From Niastella yeongjuensis (GTDB taxonomy: Bacteria > Bacteroidota > Bacteroidia > Chitinophagales > Chitinophagaceae): 64,000 nt of DNA. Below are positions 9,601 through 17,998 of this stretch, one piece after another. Below the pieces are notes generated by a model that saw nothing but the letters and a program-made list of their open reading frames with translations, made no database searches and was not told the DNA's origin. Numbering within the stretch: the stretch's first letter is position 1; each line of letters opens with the position of its first letter. The stretch spans positions 484,016 to 548,015 of the forward strand of contig NZ_FOCZ01000007.1 in the NCBI RefSeq assembly GCF_900110245.1, in the 5' to 3' direction. Position numbers and translations under genes: made by a program.

Positions 9601-9931
9601 CTGGCAGAATCCGGGGGATAATGCTACCTACCCTTCACTCAGCTCCTTTCTGGGCACCCGTTACAAGTATGCCGCAGTCAGCTCCCAATGGGTGGAGAAT
9701 GGAGATTATATGCGGATCAAGACCATGACCCTTTCGTATGTGTTCAACCCTTCTGTGTTGCAGCGTCTGCACCTGGGCAGGCTGAGGGTATATGGCATGG
9801 TAGACAACCTGCATATTTTCCAGAAGGCGCTGGCGCCGGATGCCGAACAGGTCGATCCTTTTGGAATATATAACGGGAGTGGTTATCCCATTCCAAAGAA
9901 ATTCACTTTAGGTCTTGATATGAGCTTATGA
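6656..9931 (+). CDS. SusC/RagA-family TonB-linked outer-membrane transporter
   Basis: A 1091-residue TonB-dependent nutrient importer working with the SusD partner next door. In order: signal peptide (about residues 12-33, VLSVQILLLFVIQHAFSQ), a carboxypeptidase-regulatory-like beta-sandwich (VSGVIKDGGDGKPLGAVTIE...FLIRAAPGATVTFRSVGY), the family's TonB-box region (DVVVIGYQ), plug domain (PTLDGLLQGRVAGVNV, then IESIDILKDASASAIYGSRGAGGVIIIKTK) and a 22-strand-type barrel ending in FTLGLDMSL with a terminal leucine. It is the first gene of a four-gene operon. No ECF sigma/FecR pair precedes it, so control is not of the common trans-envelope type in this location. Substrate cannot be told from sequence. 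Confidence 0.95.
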   Translation: MTKLTLVGRIACYKVVLSVQILLLFVIQHAFSQVAPAANSVIVSGVIKDGGDGKPLGAVTIEIAGTKQGGMSNEDGKFLIRAAPGATVTFRSVGYLPKDLKVTGTLTNLIITLKQDPKGMKDVVVIGYQSLARRNVSAAVTSLDPKTIADVPSPTLDGLLQGRVAGVNVQNFSGEPGVRSTVVVRGNTSVSRSVNNDPTTAAGKASLARAVSGPLYVIDGVPQATDDIAAINYGNGTNTDVLAGIPVSDIESIDILKDASASAIYGSRGAGGVIIIKTKRGTPGRLRINFSTYHGITERPTLDKVYIGAEETRAKMDLINHYGPYNSLTDLPMILTDTLNPAFNNANDYRGGMFQTGLVDNVDLSVSGGSDVVNYRYGLNCYNEKGIIKKSGLQRYSFNSNTSVKLSSKLTVNTQIRFSHLNRPRSLNDITGGYGPFNGGYYASSRLPASTLYLSPASRDFIFGNASNQTDANTNNSLTISPSIDWKISNKLVFNTVISFQTANSRRDTYSPGKYRQSGVGYAVSFADNSANYLMSNTLMYTTAIGNSHHLNFLLGQNTEFHQYRSTDVETDGIPNDQVAVVNILNKNQSSGFSDLIESGIQSGFFRLNYDFKGRYLFSGVFNADASSKFGSNNRVGYFPSVSAGWIVSEEPFMDGFSGWLSMLKIRGSFGVTGRQPDEGSNYLSYNTYTIGAGSFAGSNNPANNQNISFTYNGVPAISPNFSAGLANKNLTWEHSQEANLGIDINILNGRFNLVTDLYVRNTKQGIFSLVLPVTTGFSTITTNAIGTRNSGIETQLSAHWFKPANKFQWSTDFNFAYNKNMVTSLPNGGRDIVVNQGATSYLLRQGHPINEYFLFQATGVYKTDKDVPFNPLTGAVLNFYGYPFRGGDPIWKDQNGDGILDNTDYAPAGNPNPKFTGGFNNTFSYRNLSLTVFCTYTLGRQIYNDYLAGRLSGLVPTDDGDPNPLHAISHNAFPDLSDINYWQNPGDNATYPSLSSFLGTRYKYAAVSSQWVENGDYMRIKTMTLSYVFNPSVLQRLHLGRLRVYGMVDNLHIFQKALAPDAEQVDPFGIYNGSGYPIPKKFTLGLDMSL

Positions 9932-9957
9932 TCATCCATCACTTCAAAGTCATCAAC

Positions 9958-11427
9958 ATGCAAAACGCTTATATAAATAGAAAACTGGTTGCGGTGTTTT
10001 TACTGGTCCTGCTTGGCAGCAGCTCCTGTAAAAAGATCCTGGACCTGCAACCACACAACTCCACATTTACAGATGCTTATTTTAAAACCGGTCAGGATGC
10101 CAATACAGCCATTGCAGGCGCCTATGCCTTGCTGAGGAGTGTATTGTTGAACAACTATTCCTGGCATGTATATGGAGATCTGCCTTCCGGCGAATACAGT
10201 GTTAACGGCGGGCTGGATGCCTTTAATCAACCCATTTGCAATGGTCAGTTCATTGGATTGAACGTGGGACCCTGGGAATGGAACTGGCAGAATTATTACC
10301 AGGTGCTCCAGCAGGTTAACCTGATCATAGCCAGGGTACCGGAGATACCCGCTTCCGCTTTTACCAATCCGGATCTCAAGAACCAGATCATTGGAGAGGC
10401 TTATTTTCTCCGCGCTTATGTTTATTTCTATATGAGCCGTATCTGGGGAGATATACCGCTGAAGCTGGCGCCGGATCTGGATGTTAGCCAGGCGCAAACT
10501 ATTGCCCGCTCACCGGCAACCACCATATGGGCGCAATGTCTGGCAGATTGCCAGACGGCGGAAAGCAACCTGGTGTTTGGATATGCAGATCTCAGTCAAA
10601 CTGCAGTCCGTGCCAACAGAGGCAGCGTTCTGGCGCTCAGAGCGCATATCCAGGCCTGGAAGCATGACTACAGCGCCTGTGAAAAAACAGCCGACACGCT
10701 TATCAGACAGGGTGGTTACCAGTTGGAGGACTCCGCGCACTATGCACAGGTATTTGTTGGCAAATCACGGGAAGGCATTTTTGAGATCAACGTTAACTAC
10801 GGTCAAAATGAAGGCATTGCTACGGCCGGTAATGGTGGCGGTTATCTGCCTACCCTGGCCAGGCCCTTTATTGCCAACCAGGGCAGCCTGAACTGGCCCA
10901 TCAATCATGATTATGTAATAAACCTTTATTCTGATACTGCTGATATCCGTTATGCCAAATTCTTTTACCAGGCCTATACCAGCAACCAGGGGCAGACCAT
11001 TAAATACGCAAATATTTACTATGCCGACGGCTCCTCTCAAGGTGATCCGCGGCTGTCCAATAACCTGAATATTTTCAGGCTGCCGGATATCATGTTGCTG
11101 CGGGCAGAAGCGCTCAATAAACTGGGCCGGGATGGAGAAGCACTGCCATTGTTAAACGCTGTTAAAGAACGGGCAGGTATTGCAGACTATACAGGCGCCG
11201 GCGGCACAGACATGGGCAGGGAGATACTGGAAGAAAGATTGCGGGAATTTTTCTTTGAAGGCCAGGCCTATTATGATCTGATCCGCACGGGGCTGTTGCT
11301 TGATTATAATGAGAATTTCAGCCCGGACCAGTATTATAATGGCGGCTGGGTATGGCCAATAGATCCGTCCATGTTCAAGGATGACTTTACACTGGTGCAA
11401 ACCAAATATTGGCAGGGCAAGCTTTAA
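9958..11427 (+). CDS. RagB/SusD-family nutrient-binding outer-membrane lipoprotein
   Basis: Surface lipoprotein lid of the SusCD transporter. An ATG at 9928 overlaps the SusC stop, but the ATG at 9958 directly precedes a classic lipoprotein signal (RKLVAVFLLVLLGSSSCKK), so I use it. SusD landmarks follow: DLQPHNSTFTDAYFKTGQDA near the N-terminus, the TPR-like helices (EAYFLRAYVYFYMSRIWGDIPL), and the C-terminal RLPDIMLLRAEALNKLG with ERLREFFFEGQAYYDLIRTG. About 489 residues, normal for the family. Co-transcribed with SusC upstream and a fasciclin-domain lipoprotein 18 bp downstream. Confidence 0.95.
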   Translation: MQNAYINRKLVAVFLLVLLGSSSCKKILDLQPHNSTFTDAYFKTGQDANTAIAGAYALLRSVLLNNYSWHVYGDLPSGEYSVNGGLDAFNQPICNGQFIGLNVGPWEWNWQNYYQVLQQVNLIIARVPEIPASAFTNPDLKNQIIGEAYFLRAYVYFYMSRIWGDIPLKLAPDLDVSQAQTIARSPATTIWAQCLADCQTAESNLVFGYADLSQTAVRANRGSVLALRAHIQAWKHDYSACEKTADTLIRQGGYQLEDSAHYAQVFVGKSREGIFEINVNYGQNEGIATAGNGGGYLPTLARPFIANQGSLNWPINHDYVINLYSDTADIRYAKFFYQAYTSNQGQTIKYANIYYADGSSQGDPRLSNNLNIFRLPDIMLLRAEALNKLGRDGEALPLLNAVKERAGIADYTGAGGTDMGREILEERLREFFFEGQAYYDLIRTGLLLDYNENFSPDQYYNGGWVWPIDPSMFKDDFTLVQTKYWQGKL

Positions 11428-11445
11428 CCAATAAAACTGATTAGT

Positions 11446-12138
11446 ATGACACTGAAGATAAAAATATTAACAGCGGCTTCGGCCCTTTTGTTACTGGCCA
11501 CCGTTGCCTGCAAGAAATCCTATACCATTGGCGGAAGCACCTTTGTGGCGCAGGTGAACATGACCACCTATGACTATCTCAAGACCAACCATTTGTTTGA
11601 TACACTGGTGATGATGATTGACAAAACAGGGCTGAAAGACGAGCTCAACCAGGCGGGCACCTTCTTTGCCTTTACCAATTATTCTATCCGCAGATATGTA
11701 GAAGCCAAAGGGGCCGACCTGCGCATCAAAAGGAATGATGAGAACATGCCCTATACATTTGATTCCCTGAACCTGGCAGCCCTGAAGGACTCCCTGCGCA
11801 GTTATATGTTTGCAGACCGGTTCACACGGGATAATATTACCAGGAATGGTTTATGGCGGCAATCGCGTAATGGTGAATACAGGTTAATGCAGCTGATCCC
11901 TACTTCTGATTACACCAATCAGAATGTATTCACCACAGAACCGCAATACATTTATTTCACCAAGATCATTGCGTTACCCGGTCATCCGGTACCGCCAGAT
12001 TCTACCCAACTGGGATCCGTAGTGGATGAGCAGCGGCTGGAAAGTCTTTGCCAGACCACAGGTATTCTTACCACCACAGGTGTGCTGCACGTGCTGGGTA
12101 ACTCACATATGTTCAACTTTTATGATGACAATCACTAA
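11446..12138 (+). CDS. Fasciclin-domain lipoprotein of the SusCD operon
   Basis: Secreted lipoprotein (signal and lipobox at LLLATVACKK) with one fasciclin-like domain of about 180 residues: LFDTLVMMIDKTGLKDELNQAGTFFAFTNYSI at the start and the closing pattern TTGILTTTGVLHVLG. Fasciclin lipoproteins often accompany SusCD pairs in Chitinophagaceae, probably as extra surface-exposed binding or adhesion subunits. It sits 18 bp after SusD and 23 bp before the next lipoprotein gene, consistent with one operon. Confidence 0.8.
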   Translation: MTLKIKILTAASALLLLATVACKKSYTIGGSTFVAQVNMTTYDYLKTNHLFDTLVMMIDKTGLKDELNQAGTFFAFTNYSIRRYVEAKGADLRIKRNDENMPYTFDSLNLAALKDSLRSYMFADRFTRDNITRNGLWRQSRNGEYRLMQLIPTSDYTNQNVFTTEPQYIYFTKIIALPGHPVPPDSTQLGSVVDEQRLESLCQTTGILTTTGVLHVLGNSHMFNFYDDNH

Positions 12139-12161
12139 TCTCCAATCAAACACAATCAATC

Positions 12162-13130
12162 ATGAAGATTCCTCAATATATTGGATTAGTTCTCCTGGCA
12201 GGCCTGGTCACCAACTCCTGCCAGAAAGTTACACCTGGTTATTTAAGCCAGCAGATCCGGTATACGGACAACCCCATTCAGATAGCCAGGGGTATTGTAA
12301 CTGAGACCAACCCGGTAGATGCAGATGGATCCAGCGCCCCTGTGACCTATGAACTGCTGGACGTTCGGGATTCCGCCACCGGCAAACATGCGGATGCCAT
12401 TTATGCCAATCACCAGCGGTATGTATTCATCAGCCAGTTTGATCCCGCTATAGATAGCACCATCGAACTGCTGAATTCCGTTAGAAAACTGGTTAATGAA
12501 CCTTGTTTTGATTTCAACGTACACACCGGCGCCTTTACATTTTACAGTACTACAGACAGTGTGCCATTAGGTACCTACACCTATGATGTTAAGGCCACCA
12601 ATGAATCCGGCAGCAGGATCTATAAGGATGTTGGCCGGTTTACATTGTATGATGGTCTGCCTTATGAGAATGACGGCGCCGCCTGTGCCTGGTTCCAGGA
12701 CGGTACCACTACCAGCGGGGACATAGCCACACCGCAAATGAAAATTGAACGACTCTCTACCAATGGCTACCGGGTCATCCTGAAGGTTGAAGACCAGAAC
12801 GGCACACCCTTTAAGCCATCCAATAATGAATATATTGAACGTGGGGACAGAAGCAGCTTCCGCACCTTTGCCCGTTTCCATCCGCTGACAGTTACAGACA
12901 CAGCCCTGATCTGTGATTTTGAATTGACGCCATTCCCTATTATCCAGGGCGCACAGGGCTATACCATCTATTATCGCATTCCCGGCAACATAGCCAGGAT
13001 AGACCCGGGTATTACACCAGCCGGCACCAGAACATACAGTGTGAACCCAAGATTTACATTCCGTTTGTGGCAGGGTGGCACTTATTTAGTTACCATTCAC
13101 TTACCTAAAGTAACAAGGGACCCGATATAA
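12162..13130 (+). CDS. SusCD-associated lipoprotein, DUF5007-like
   Basis: A 322-residue predicted lipoprotein (signal MKIPQYIGLVLLAGLVTNSCQK) at the end of the operon. The body is beta-rich, with an Ig-like stretch (GTYTYDVKATNESGSRIYKDVGRFTLYDG) and a C-terminal half (ARFHPLTVTDTALICDFELTPFP). It resembles DUF5007 proteins seen with fasciclin-type SusCD loci. That family name is from memory and moderately sure. Probable role: outer-membrane accessory subunit for substrate capture. The stop codon lies within the terminator stem. Confidence 0.6.
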   Translation: MKIPQYIGLVLLAGLVTNSCQKVTPGYLSQQIRYTDNPIQIARGIVTETNPVDADGSSAPVTYELLDVRDSATGKHADAIYANHQRYVFISQFDPAIDSTIELLNSVRKLVNEPCFDFNVHTGAFTFYSTTDSVPLGTYTYDVKATNESGSRIYKDVGRFTLYDGLPYENDGAACAWFQDGTTTSGDIATPQMKIERLSTNGYRVILKVEDQNGTPFKPSNNEYIERGDRSSFRTFARFHPLTVTDTALICDFELTPFPIIQGAQGYTIYYRIPGNIARIDPGITPAGTRTYSVNPRFTFRLWQGGTYLVTIHLPKVTRDPI

Positions 13131-13141
13131 CGGGATCCCTT
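13115..13141 (+). terminator. Terminator hairpin of the SusCD operon
   Basis: Arms AAGGGACCCG and CGGGATCCCTT with a 6-base loop, overlapping the end of the last gene. No long T tract follows, so termination strength is uncertain. Confidence 0.55.
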
Positions 13142-13169
13142 GCCTGATCACATAGTAATTGTCTTGTAA

Positions 13170-13886
13170 TTAACGGTAGGTGAGTTCCAGTTGAGGATTT
13201 TGGCTGTAGTCTTTCCAGAGTTCATCAACCGTTTTTCCGGTTAGCGTAGTCCAGATCTGTGACGTATATTTCCCCTCGCGGGCTGCCTTATCCAGTCTGT
13301 CAACAGTACCAGAATGGTTTTTTTCCACCCATACCAGGAAGCGGGCAGTTATACGGTAAGCATTGGTATAGTTTTGGCCGGGCTTCAGGTCTGGAAGCCG
13401 CCAGTTTCCCTTCTGGTTGTTGACACCATATACATAACGCACATAATCAGCAATACCCTCTGTAAGCCATCCGGGAACAGGATGTGTATAGGCCTGAACA
13501 ATGTGCATGGCCTCATGGGTGACCACATCAATATCTTCCGGATGGGCTTTCAGCCATTTGGGATTATAACGCACCTTATCGTTGCCGGTCTCTGCAACGC
13601 CATCATAGTCGGGATCGATGGTAAAGACTACTTTTTGGGCTGTGTGGGTATTGAACCGGTTAGCTTCTTTAGGGTAAACGGTAAAAAATACGTCAATCAT
13701 ACGCTGCCGGGTAGTGGTGTCAAAATCAGGCTGCCGGTTAATAAATACCAGCGTATACCCTTCACGGGTAATGGTATCCGCAGCAGGCGCCTGGTAGCCG
13801 TTTTGGCTGTGGCCGGAAGCCCAGGCTGGCAGTGCGGGGCCCAATGCGAGGCCGGCCATCATTACCGCTGTTAATGTTGAGTTCAT
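13170..13886 (-). CDS. Secreted basic secretory protein-like (BSP family) putative metallopeptidase
   Basis: A 238-residue exported protein with a signal peptide (LTAVMMAGLALGPALPAWA). The core matches the plant and bacterial basic secretory protein family: GYTLVFINRQPDFD...RQRMIDVFFTVYP, the zinc-binding-like motif DVVTHEAMHIVQAY (HExxH near residue 125) and PGWLTEGIADYVRYVYG downstream, which supplies the third ligand region. It probably acts in the periplasm or outside as a gluzincin-like peptidase; the substrate is unknown. It is divergent from the histidine kinase gene (114 bp apart) and convergent with the SusCD operon. Confidence 0.8.
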   Translation of the reverse strand: MNSTLTAVMMAGLALGPALPAWASGHSQNGYQAPAADTITREGYTLVFINRQPDFDTTTRQRMIDVFFTVYPKEANRFNTHTAQKVVFTIDPDYDGVAETGNDKVRYNPKWLKAHPEDIDVVTHEAMHIVQAYTHPVPGWLTEGIADYVRYVYGVNNQKGNWRLPDLKPGQNYTNAYRITARFLVWVEKNHSGTVDRLDKAAREGKYTSQIWTTLTGKTVDELWKDYSQNPQLELTYR

Positions 13887-14000
13887 TGTTGAAGTTTTGG
13901 ATGAAGTTGTGAAGATATTTATGGGTCAGGTCTGTTTGTTGTCAACAGACTTCAAACACAGTGTTAATGGAAATCAAATTACAATTTAAACCAGCATTGC

Positions 14001-15452
14001 TTGAAGTATACCACCTCTCTGCACAGGATCATTGCGATTGCCAGTGCCCTCACACTGACCTGTGTACAATTCTTTCTCCTGTACAACACCTATGAATTAA
14101 AAAACAACCATTACCTCTTTGCAGAAAAACGCATTATTACGGATGAGTACCTGGGGGCCATCAAAAATGACAAGGTCATGCCGGGTGGCGCCAATATACT
14201 GGATAACCATATAATGGGTAACCTGCCGCGGCTGGAAGCCCTGTATAAAATGGACAAACAGGCGTTCAATAAACTTGGCCAACGGGTTTGTGACAGCGCT
14301 TTCCGTGACCTGCGTAAAGCCAACAATATTGACAGCCTGATGGAAGCCATCATGCAGCGCAATCACCTGGACAGAAAGCTGCGGTATGCGTCTACCATTG
14401 AGTTTATTGAAATAGCTTTCCGGCGGGACCAGTATGTACCCCTCTACCATCAGAACGGCCATAACGAATGGATTGATCCGCAGATCCAAACAAAGGCAGG
14501 GATCCGCATAGCCGGTACACTGGACAATCTGGAGCCCAATACCCTGGCCCGGCATGTAACTGTCAGCAGCAGTACGGATAACAGCTACAGCATCTCCTTT
14601 AGCCTATATGTGGACACGTATGACCGCAAACAAACCATTCTCCGGCTCATGATGCCCACCTTTCTGCTCTCCCTCCTTTCAGTAGGCGGCGTGGTCATCC
14701 TGAACTTTGTAACCTTTCGGAACTGGATCCGGCAAAAGAAACTGTCAGAGATGAAATCTGATTTCATCAACAGCATCACGCATGAATTTCATACGCCGCT
14801 GTCTGCCATCATTGTGGCCAACCGGACCATGCAGAACGACAAGATCCTGTCTAATAAAGACAGCCTCCTCCCGCTTACTGAAGTAGTACAGCGGCAGGCC
14901 GAACGGCTCAAAACGCTGATCAGCCAAACGCTGGGTATTACCACCATGAACAAATTGTCCCTGCACGTGGAGCGCAGCTCTGTGCACCATCTGCTGGAGG
15001 AACTGTTGCTGGATTACCGGCTCAATGCAACAGAGTCTGAATCTGAGGTCACCCTTACCTTAAACAAAAATGCAACACGGGACGTTGTTTTGCTTGATCC
15101 TTTCTGGTTCACTACCATAATTCTGAATATTTTTGACAATGCGGTAAAATACAATACCAGAGAATCCAAGCATATAATTGTCACCACATCCAGCGATAAA
15201 AAAGCCCTGCACATTAAAATAGCGGACAATGGCATTGGTATCAACAAAGAAATTAGAAAGCATATTTTTGATAAGTTTTACCGGGGCGGCAGCGGTGTTC
15301 ATAACCGGGTGAAGGGACTGGGATTGGGACTATTCTATGTGAACCGGGCTATAGACTCGCACAAATGGAAGCTGGATCTCCAGAGTGAAGAAGGAACAGG
15401 CAGCACCTTTACAATCAGTATACCCGTATTGGAACAAAAGACCCTCCTATGA
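14001..15452 (+). CDS. Membrane sensor histidine kinase
   Basis: Two-component kinase of 483 residues. The start is TTG at 14001: no ATG lies between the in-frame stop at 13965 and this codon, and the first membrane helix (IIAIASALTLTCVQFFLLYN) begins only nine residues in. A periplasmic sensor of about 190 residues follows, then a second helix near 217-240, a HisKA domain with phospho-acceptor His261 (SITHEFHTPLSA), and a HATPase domain (IFDNAVKYN, IADNGIGI, GLGLGLFYVNRA, GTGSTFTIS). The stop overlaps the start of the response regulator gene by four bases (ATGA), so the pair is translationally coupled. Confidence 0.92.
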   Translation: MKYTTSLHRIIAIASALTLTCVQFFLLYNTYELKNNHYLFAEKRIITDEYLGAIKNDKVMPGGANILDNHIMGNLPRLEALYKMDKQAFNKLGQRVCDSAFRDLRKANNIDSLMEAIMQRNHLDRKLRYASTIEFIEIAFRRDQYVPLYHQNGHNEWIDPQIQTKAGIRIAGTLDNLEPNTLARHVTVSSSTDNSYSISFSLYVDTYDRKQTILRLMMPTFLLSLLSVGGVVILNFVTFRNWIRQKKLSEMKSDFINSITHEFHTPLSAIIVANRTMQNDKILSNKDSLLPLTEVVQRQAERLKTLISQTLGITTMNKLSLHVERSSVHHLLEELLLDYRLNATESESEVTLTLNKNATRDVVLLDPFWFTTIILNIFDNAVKYNTRESKHIIVTTSSDKKALHIKIADNGIGINKEIRKHIFDKFYRGGSGVHNRVKGLGLGLFYVNRAIDSHKWKLDLQSEEGTGSTFTISIPVLEQKTLL

Positions 15453-16144
15453 ATGCAAAGATTTTATTGGTTGAGGATGAGATTGATCTGGGCAATGTTG
15501 TTAAACAGTACCTGGAGATTGTTGGCTTTGAGGTAGATTGGGCAAAGAATGGTAAGCTGGCGTTCGACCAGTTGCAACAGTTTCATTCCTCCTATCAACT
15601 GGCCATTATTGATGTTTCCATGCCCGTAATGGATGGCTTTGAACTGGCCAACCGGATCTTTGAAGCCGGCATTCAGATTCCCTTTATCTTCCTCACGGCG
15701 CGTAATGAAAAAGCAGATCGTTTGTATGGCCTGAAGATTGGCGCGGATGATTACATTTCAAAACCCTTTGATGTGGATGAACTGGTGCTTCGTATAAAGA
15801 ACATCATTCGCCGCTATGCTGCTACCGAAACACCTCAACGGCCCATTATTACCCGTGGTGATGTAGAGTTTAATAAAGATTCCCTCCGGCTGTCTATCAA
15901 ACACAGAAATGACATTATCCTCACGCCCCGTGAGGCAGAGCTACTCCTCTATCTTTTTGAACATGAGAACAAGATCCTGCGCCGGGAAAACATCCTGGTA
16001 CAACTCTGGGGCAAGAACGATTATTTTCTGGGCCGAAGCCTGGATGTGTTTATTTCCCGACTGCGAAAACACCTGAACAATTCCAACTGCATCCGGATTG
16101 AGAATGTATATGGCGTGGGGTTTATCTTCAGGGTGCAGGAGTAG
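15449..16144 (+). CDS. OmpR-family response regulator
   Basis: Cognate regulator of the preceding kinase. Receiver domain with acidic pocket (VEDEID), phospho-acceptor Asp55 (AIIDVSMPVMD) and conserved Lys (ISKPFD), then a winged-helix output domain (LTPREAELLLYLFEHENKILRRENI, RSLDVFISRLRKHL, IENVYGVGFIF). 231 residues, standard for the family. It ends 59 bp before a bidirectional terminator. Target genes are unknown; the divergent BSP-type peptidase is a candidate by position. Confidence 0.93.
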   Translation: MNAKILLVEDEIDLGNVVKQYLEIVGFEVDWAKNGKLAFDQLQQFHSSYQLAIIDVSMPVMDGFELANRIFEAGIQIPFIFLTARNEKADRLYGLKIGADDYISKPFDVDELVLRIKNIIRRYAATETPQRPIITRGDVEFNKDSLRLSIKHRNDIILTPREAELLLYLFEHENKILRRENILVQLWGKNDYFLGRSLDVFISRLRKHLNNSNCIRIENVYGVGFIFRVQE

Positions 16145-16203
16145 AAAGCCCTGTTTGGTATCGCCACAGGTGAGGCTAACCGAATAATTGTTAAAGTTCA
16201 AAG

Positions 16204-16237
16204 AGCCTTGTAAATCTATAGGCTTACAAGGCTTTTT
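16204..16237 (+). terminator. Bidirectional terminator between regulator and epoxide hydrolase genes
   Basis: Perfect 10-bp stem AGCCTTGTAA / TTACAAGGCT with a 10-base loop, a run of five T on the plus side and A/G-rich sequence on the other. It serves both convergent genes. Confidence 0.85.
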
Positions 16238-16245
16238 GTGCTTTC

Positions 16246-17499
16246 TTACCAGGAATGTCGGAATGACCGGAATGCTTTATACATCTCACCCGCAAAGATC
16301 TCGGGTTGTTCAAACGCGGCAAAATGCCCTCCCTTATCTACCTTATTCCAATAAAATAAGTTGGGCCAGGCAACTTCGGCCCAGGCGCGTGGCGCGCGGA
16401 ATGTTTCGCCGGGGAAAATGCTGGCTGCCATTGGAAGTTCTATTTTATTTGACGTTGCACGGGATGCTGAGAAAAAGCCTGAATTCCTGATCGTGCTTCC
16501 TACGCCTTCCCAATACAGCCGCGCACTGGAAGTACCAGTGCCAGTAAACCAATAAAGAGATATATCGTCGAGCATTTGATCTTTTGTTAGCGCATCCTCC
16601 GGTTGGCCCTGATTATCTGTCCACTCCCAGAACTTTTCGTACATCCACATAGCCAGCGCCAGGGGAGAATCGTTAAGCGCATAACCTATAGTTTGTGGAC
16701 GTGTATTCATTTGATCTGCATAGCCAGACATGTTGTTTAAGTAGTTTTCAATATCCCTGATGGCTTCCTGTTCTTCCTTGTCGGGATTTGGCGGATAAGC
16801 ATCAGGAACGACCAGTGGTAAGCTTACATGTGCTGCAAGCAATCCCTGAGGACGCTCTCCAGCTAATGCATGTGTGATGGCAGCGCCCCAGTCACCCCCC
16901 TGAGCCACCCATTGGGTATATCCTAGTTTCTCTTGCATCAAAACAGCCCAGGCACGTGCAATACGCAACGGATTCCAGCCTTGTTCAGTAGGTTTATCTG
17001 AAAAACCGTAACCTGGTATCGAAGGTACAACTACGTGAAATGCATCCTTAGCGGGTAGGCCAAATTTTGTGGGGTCAGTTAAACGGTCTATTACTCCAAG
17101 GAATTCAACCACTGAACCAGGCCATCCATGTGTTAAAATAATGGGTAATGCATTGGGATGCGGTGAACGGGCATGGATGAAATGAATGCCCACTCCGTCG
17201 ATAAGTGTACGAAACTGTGGAAATTGATTCAGCTGCGATTCAAATTTTCTCCAGTCATAGTTATTGACCCAATAATCAATCAATGCTTTTGCCGCCGACA
17301 AGGGAACACCCTGTGACCAATCATTAACGATTTCACGGTCTGGCCATCTGGTTTGGTTAAGTCTTAAACGAAGGTCATCGATTACGGCTTGTGGAATATG
17401 TAACTCAAAAGGTGTTAAAGATGCAGTTGCCAGTGGTAATTCAAATAAGGGAATGCCGTTAGCTGGTATTTCTGGTAATTTACTTTCAATTAATCCCAT
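16246..17499 (-). CDS. Epoxide hydrolase, alpha/beta-hydrolase fold
   Basis: A 417-residue soluble enzyme of the microsomal-type epoxide hydrolase family, opening epoxides to diols. The N-terminal EHN segment is clear (FELHIPQAVIDDLRLRLNQTRWP, DYWVNNYDWRKFE), followed by the oxyanion-hole motif HGWPGS (residues 124-129), the nucleophile elbow GGDWG with Asp203, and the C-terminal catalytic His392 (GGHFAAFEQPE). All expected catalytic positions seem present. No signal peptide, so cytoplasmic. Stand-alone gene with about 500 bp of non-coding DNA upstream. Confidence 0.9.
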   Translation of the reverse strand: MGLIESKLPEIPANGIPLFELPLATASLTPFELHIPQAVIDDLRLRLNQTRWPDREIVNDWSQGVPLSAAKALIDYWVNNYDWRKFESQLNQFPQFRTLIDGVGIHFIHARSPHPNALPIILTHGWPGSVVEFLGVIDRLTDPTKFGLPAKDAFHVVVPSIPGYGFSDKPTEQGWNPLRIARAWAVLMQEKLGYTQWVAQGGDWGAAITHALAGERPQGLLAAHVSLPLVVPDAYPPNPDKEEQEAIRDIENYLNNMSGYADQMNTRPQTIGYALNDSPLALAMWMYEKFWEWTDNQGQPEDALTKDQMLDDISLYWFTGTGTSSARLYWEGVGSTIRNSGFFSASRATSNKIELPMAASIFPGETFRAPRAWAEVAWPNLFYWNKVDKGGHFAAFEQPEIFAGEMYKAFRSFRHSW

Positions 17500-17998
17500 G
17501 CTTTTATAGATTATCTTTTAATATAAAATGGGATCGAAAGTATAGTATGGGATGTATATTAACTGTTCTATTAAGCTCAGTGTTTTCGACTAATTAGCTC
17601 ATATTGGGAGAAACAGCGTGCCAGTTAGGCATGCTTATTCACGCTTTTTACCTGTCAGAGGAAATATAGGTAATCGCCAAATTCCACATCTAAAAATAGT
17701 TAAGCTTCTTATAGGGCATTCTGCACTTCCGTCCATAGGGAAGATGGATTAGGCTTTGATTCATTCCGATGACATGACACAAGAAAGAATGCCATTAAAA
17801 CTAATGGCATCAGGTGTAAGTTAGGTTCGCCGCTGAAAAGTTAAAATTCAGCAATCAACCTAACTGGAATCAGGTATCAAGAAACAAAAAGCAGTGGATG
17901 AAGAAACGATATTTTCATAAGCGTCAGATTTATCCTGACGGTACTTAAATAGGGAACAGTTCAATTGATAACCTGCCCCCTATGTATTCTGAAGATCA
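17500..17998. other. Gene-free stretch of 499 bp
   Basis: No open frame of note. It holds a perfect 9-bp hairpin ATGCCATTA / TAATGGCAT at 17789-17810, a GCTGAA/TTCAGC dyad near 17835, and a weak CGTCAG/CTGACG hairpin near 17922. None has a T tract, so these are not convincing terminators. Confidence 0.4.

Noticed and set aside
13314..13874. 186-residue open frame opposite the BSP-type peptidase gene
   Set aside because: Antisense to a gene with clear HExxH motif and signal peptide; no independent features.
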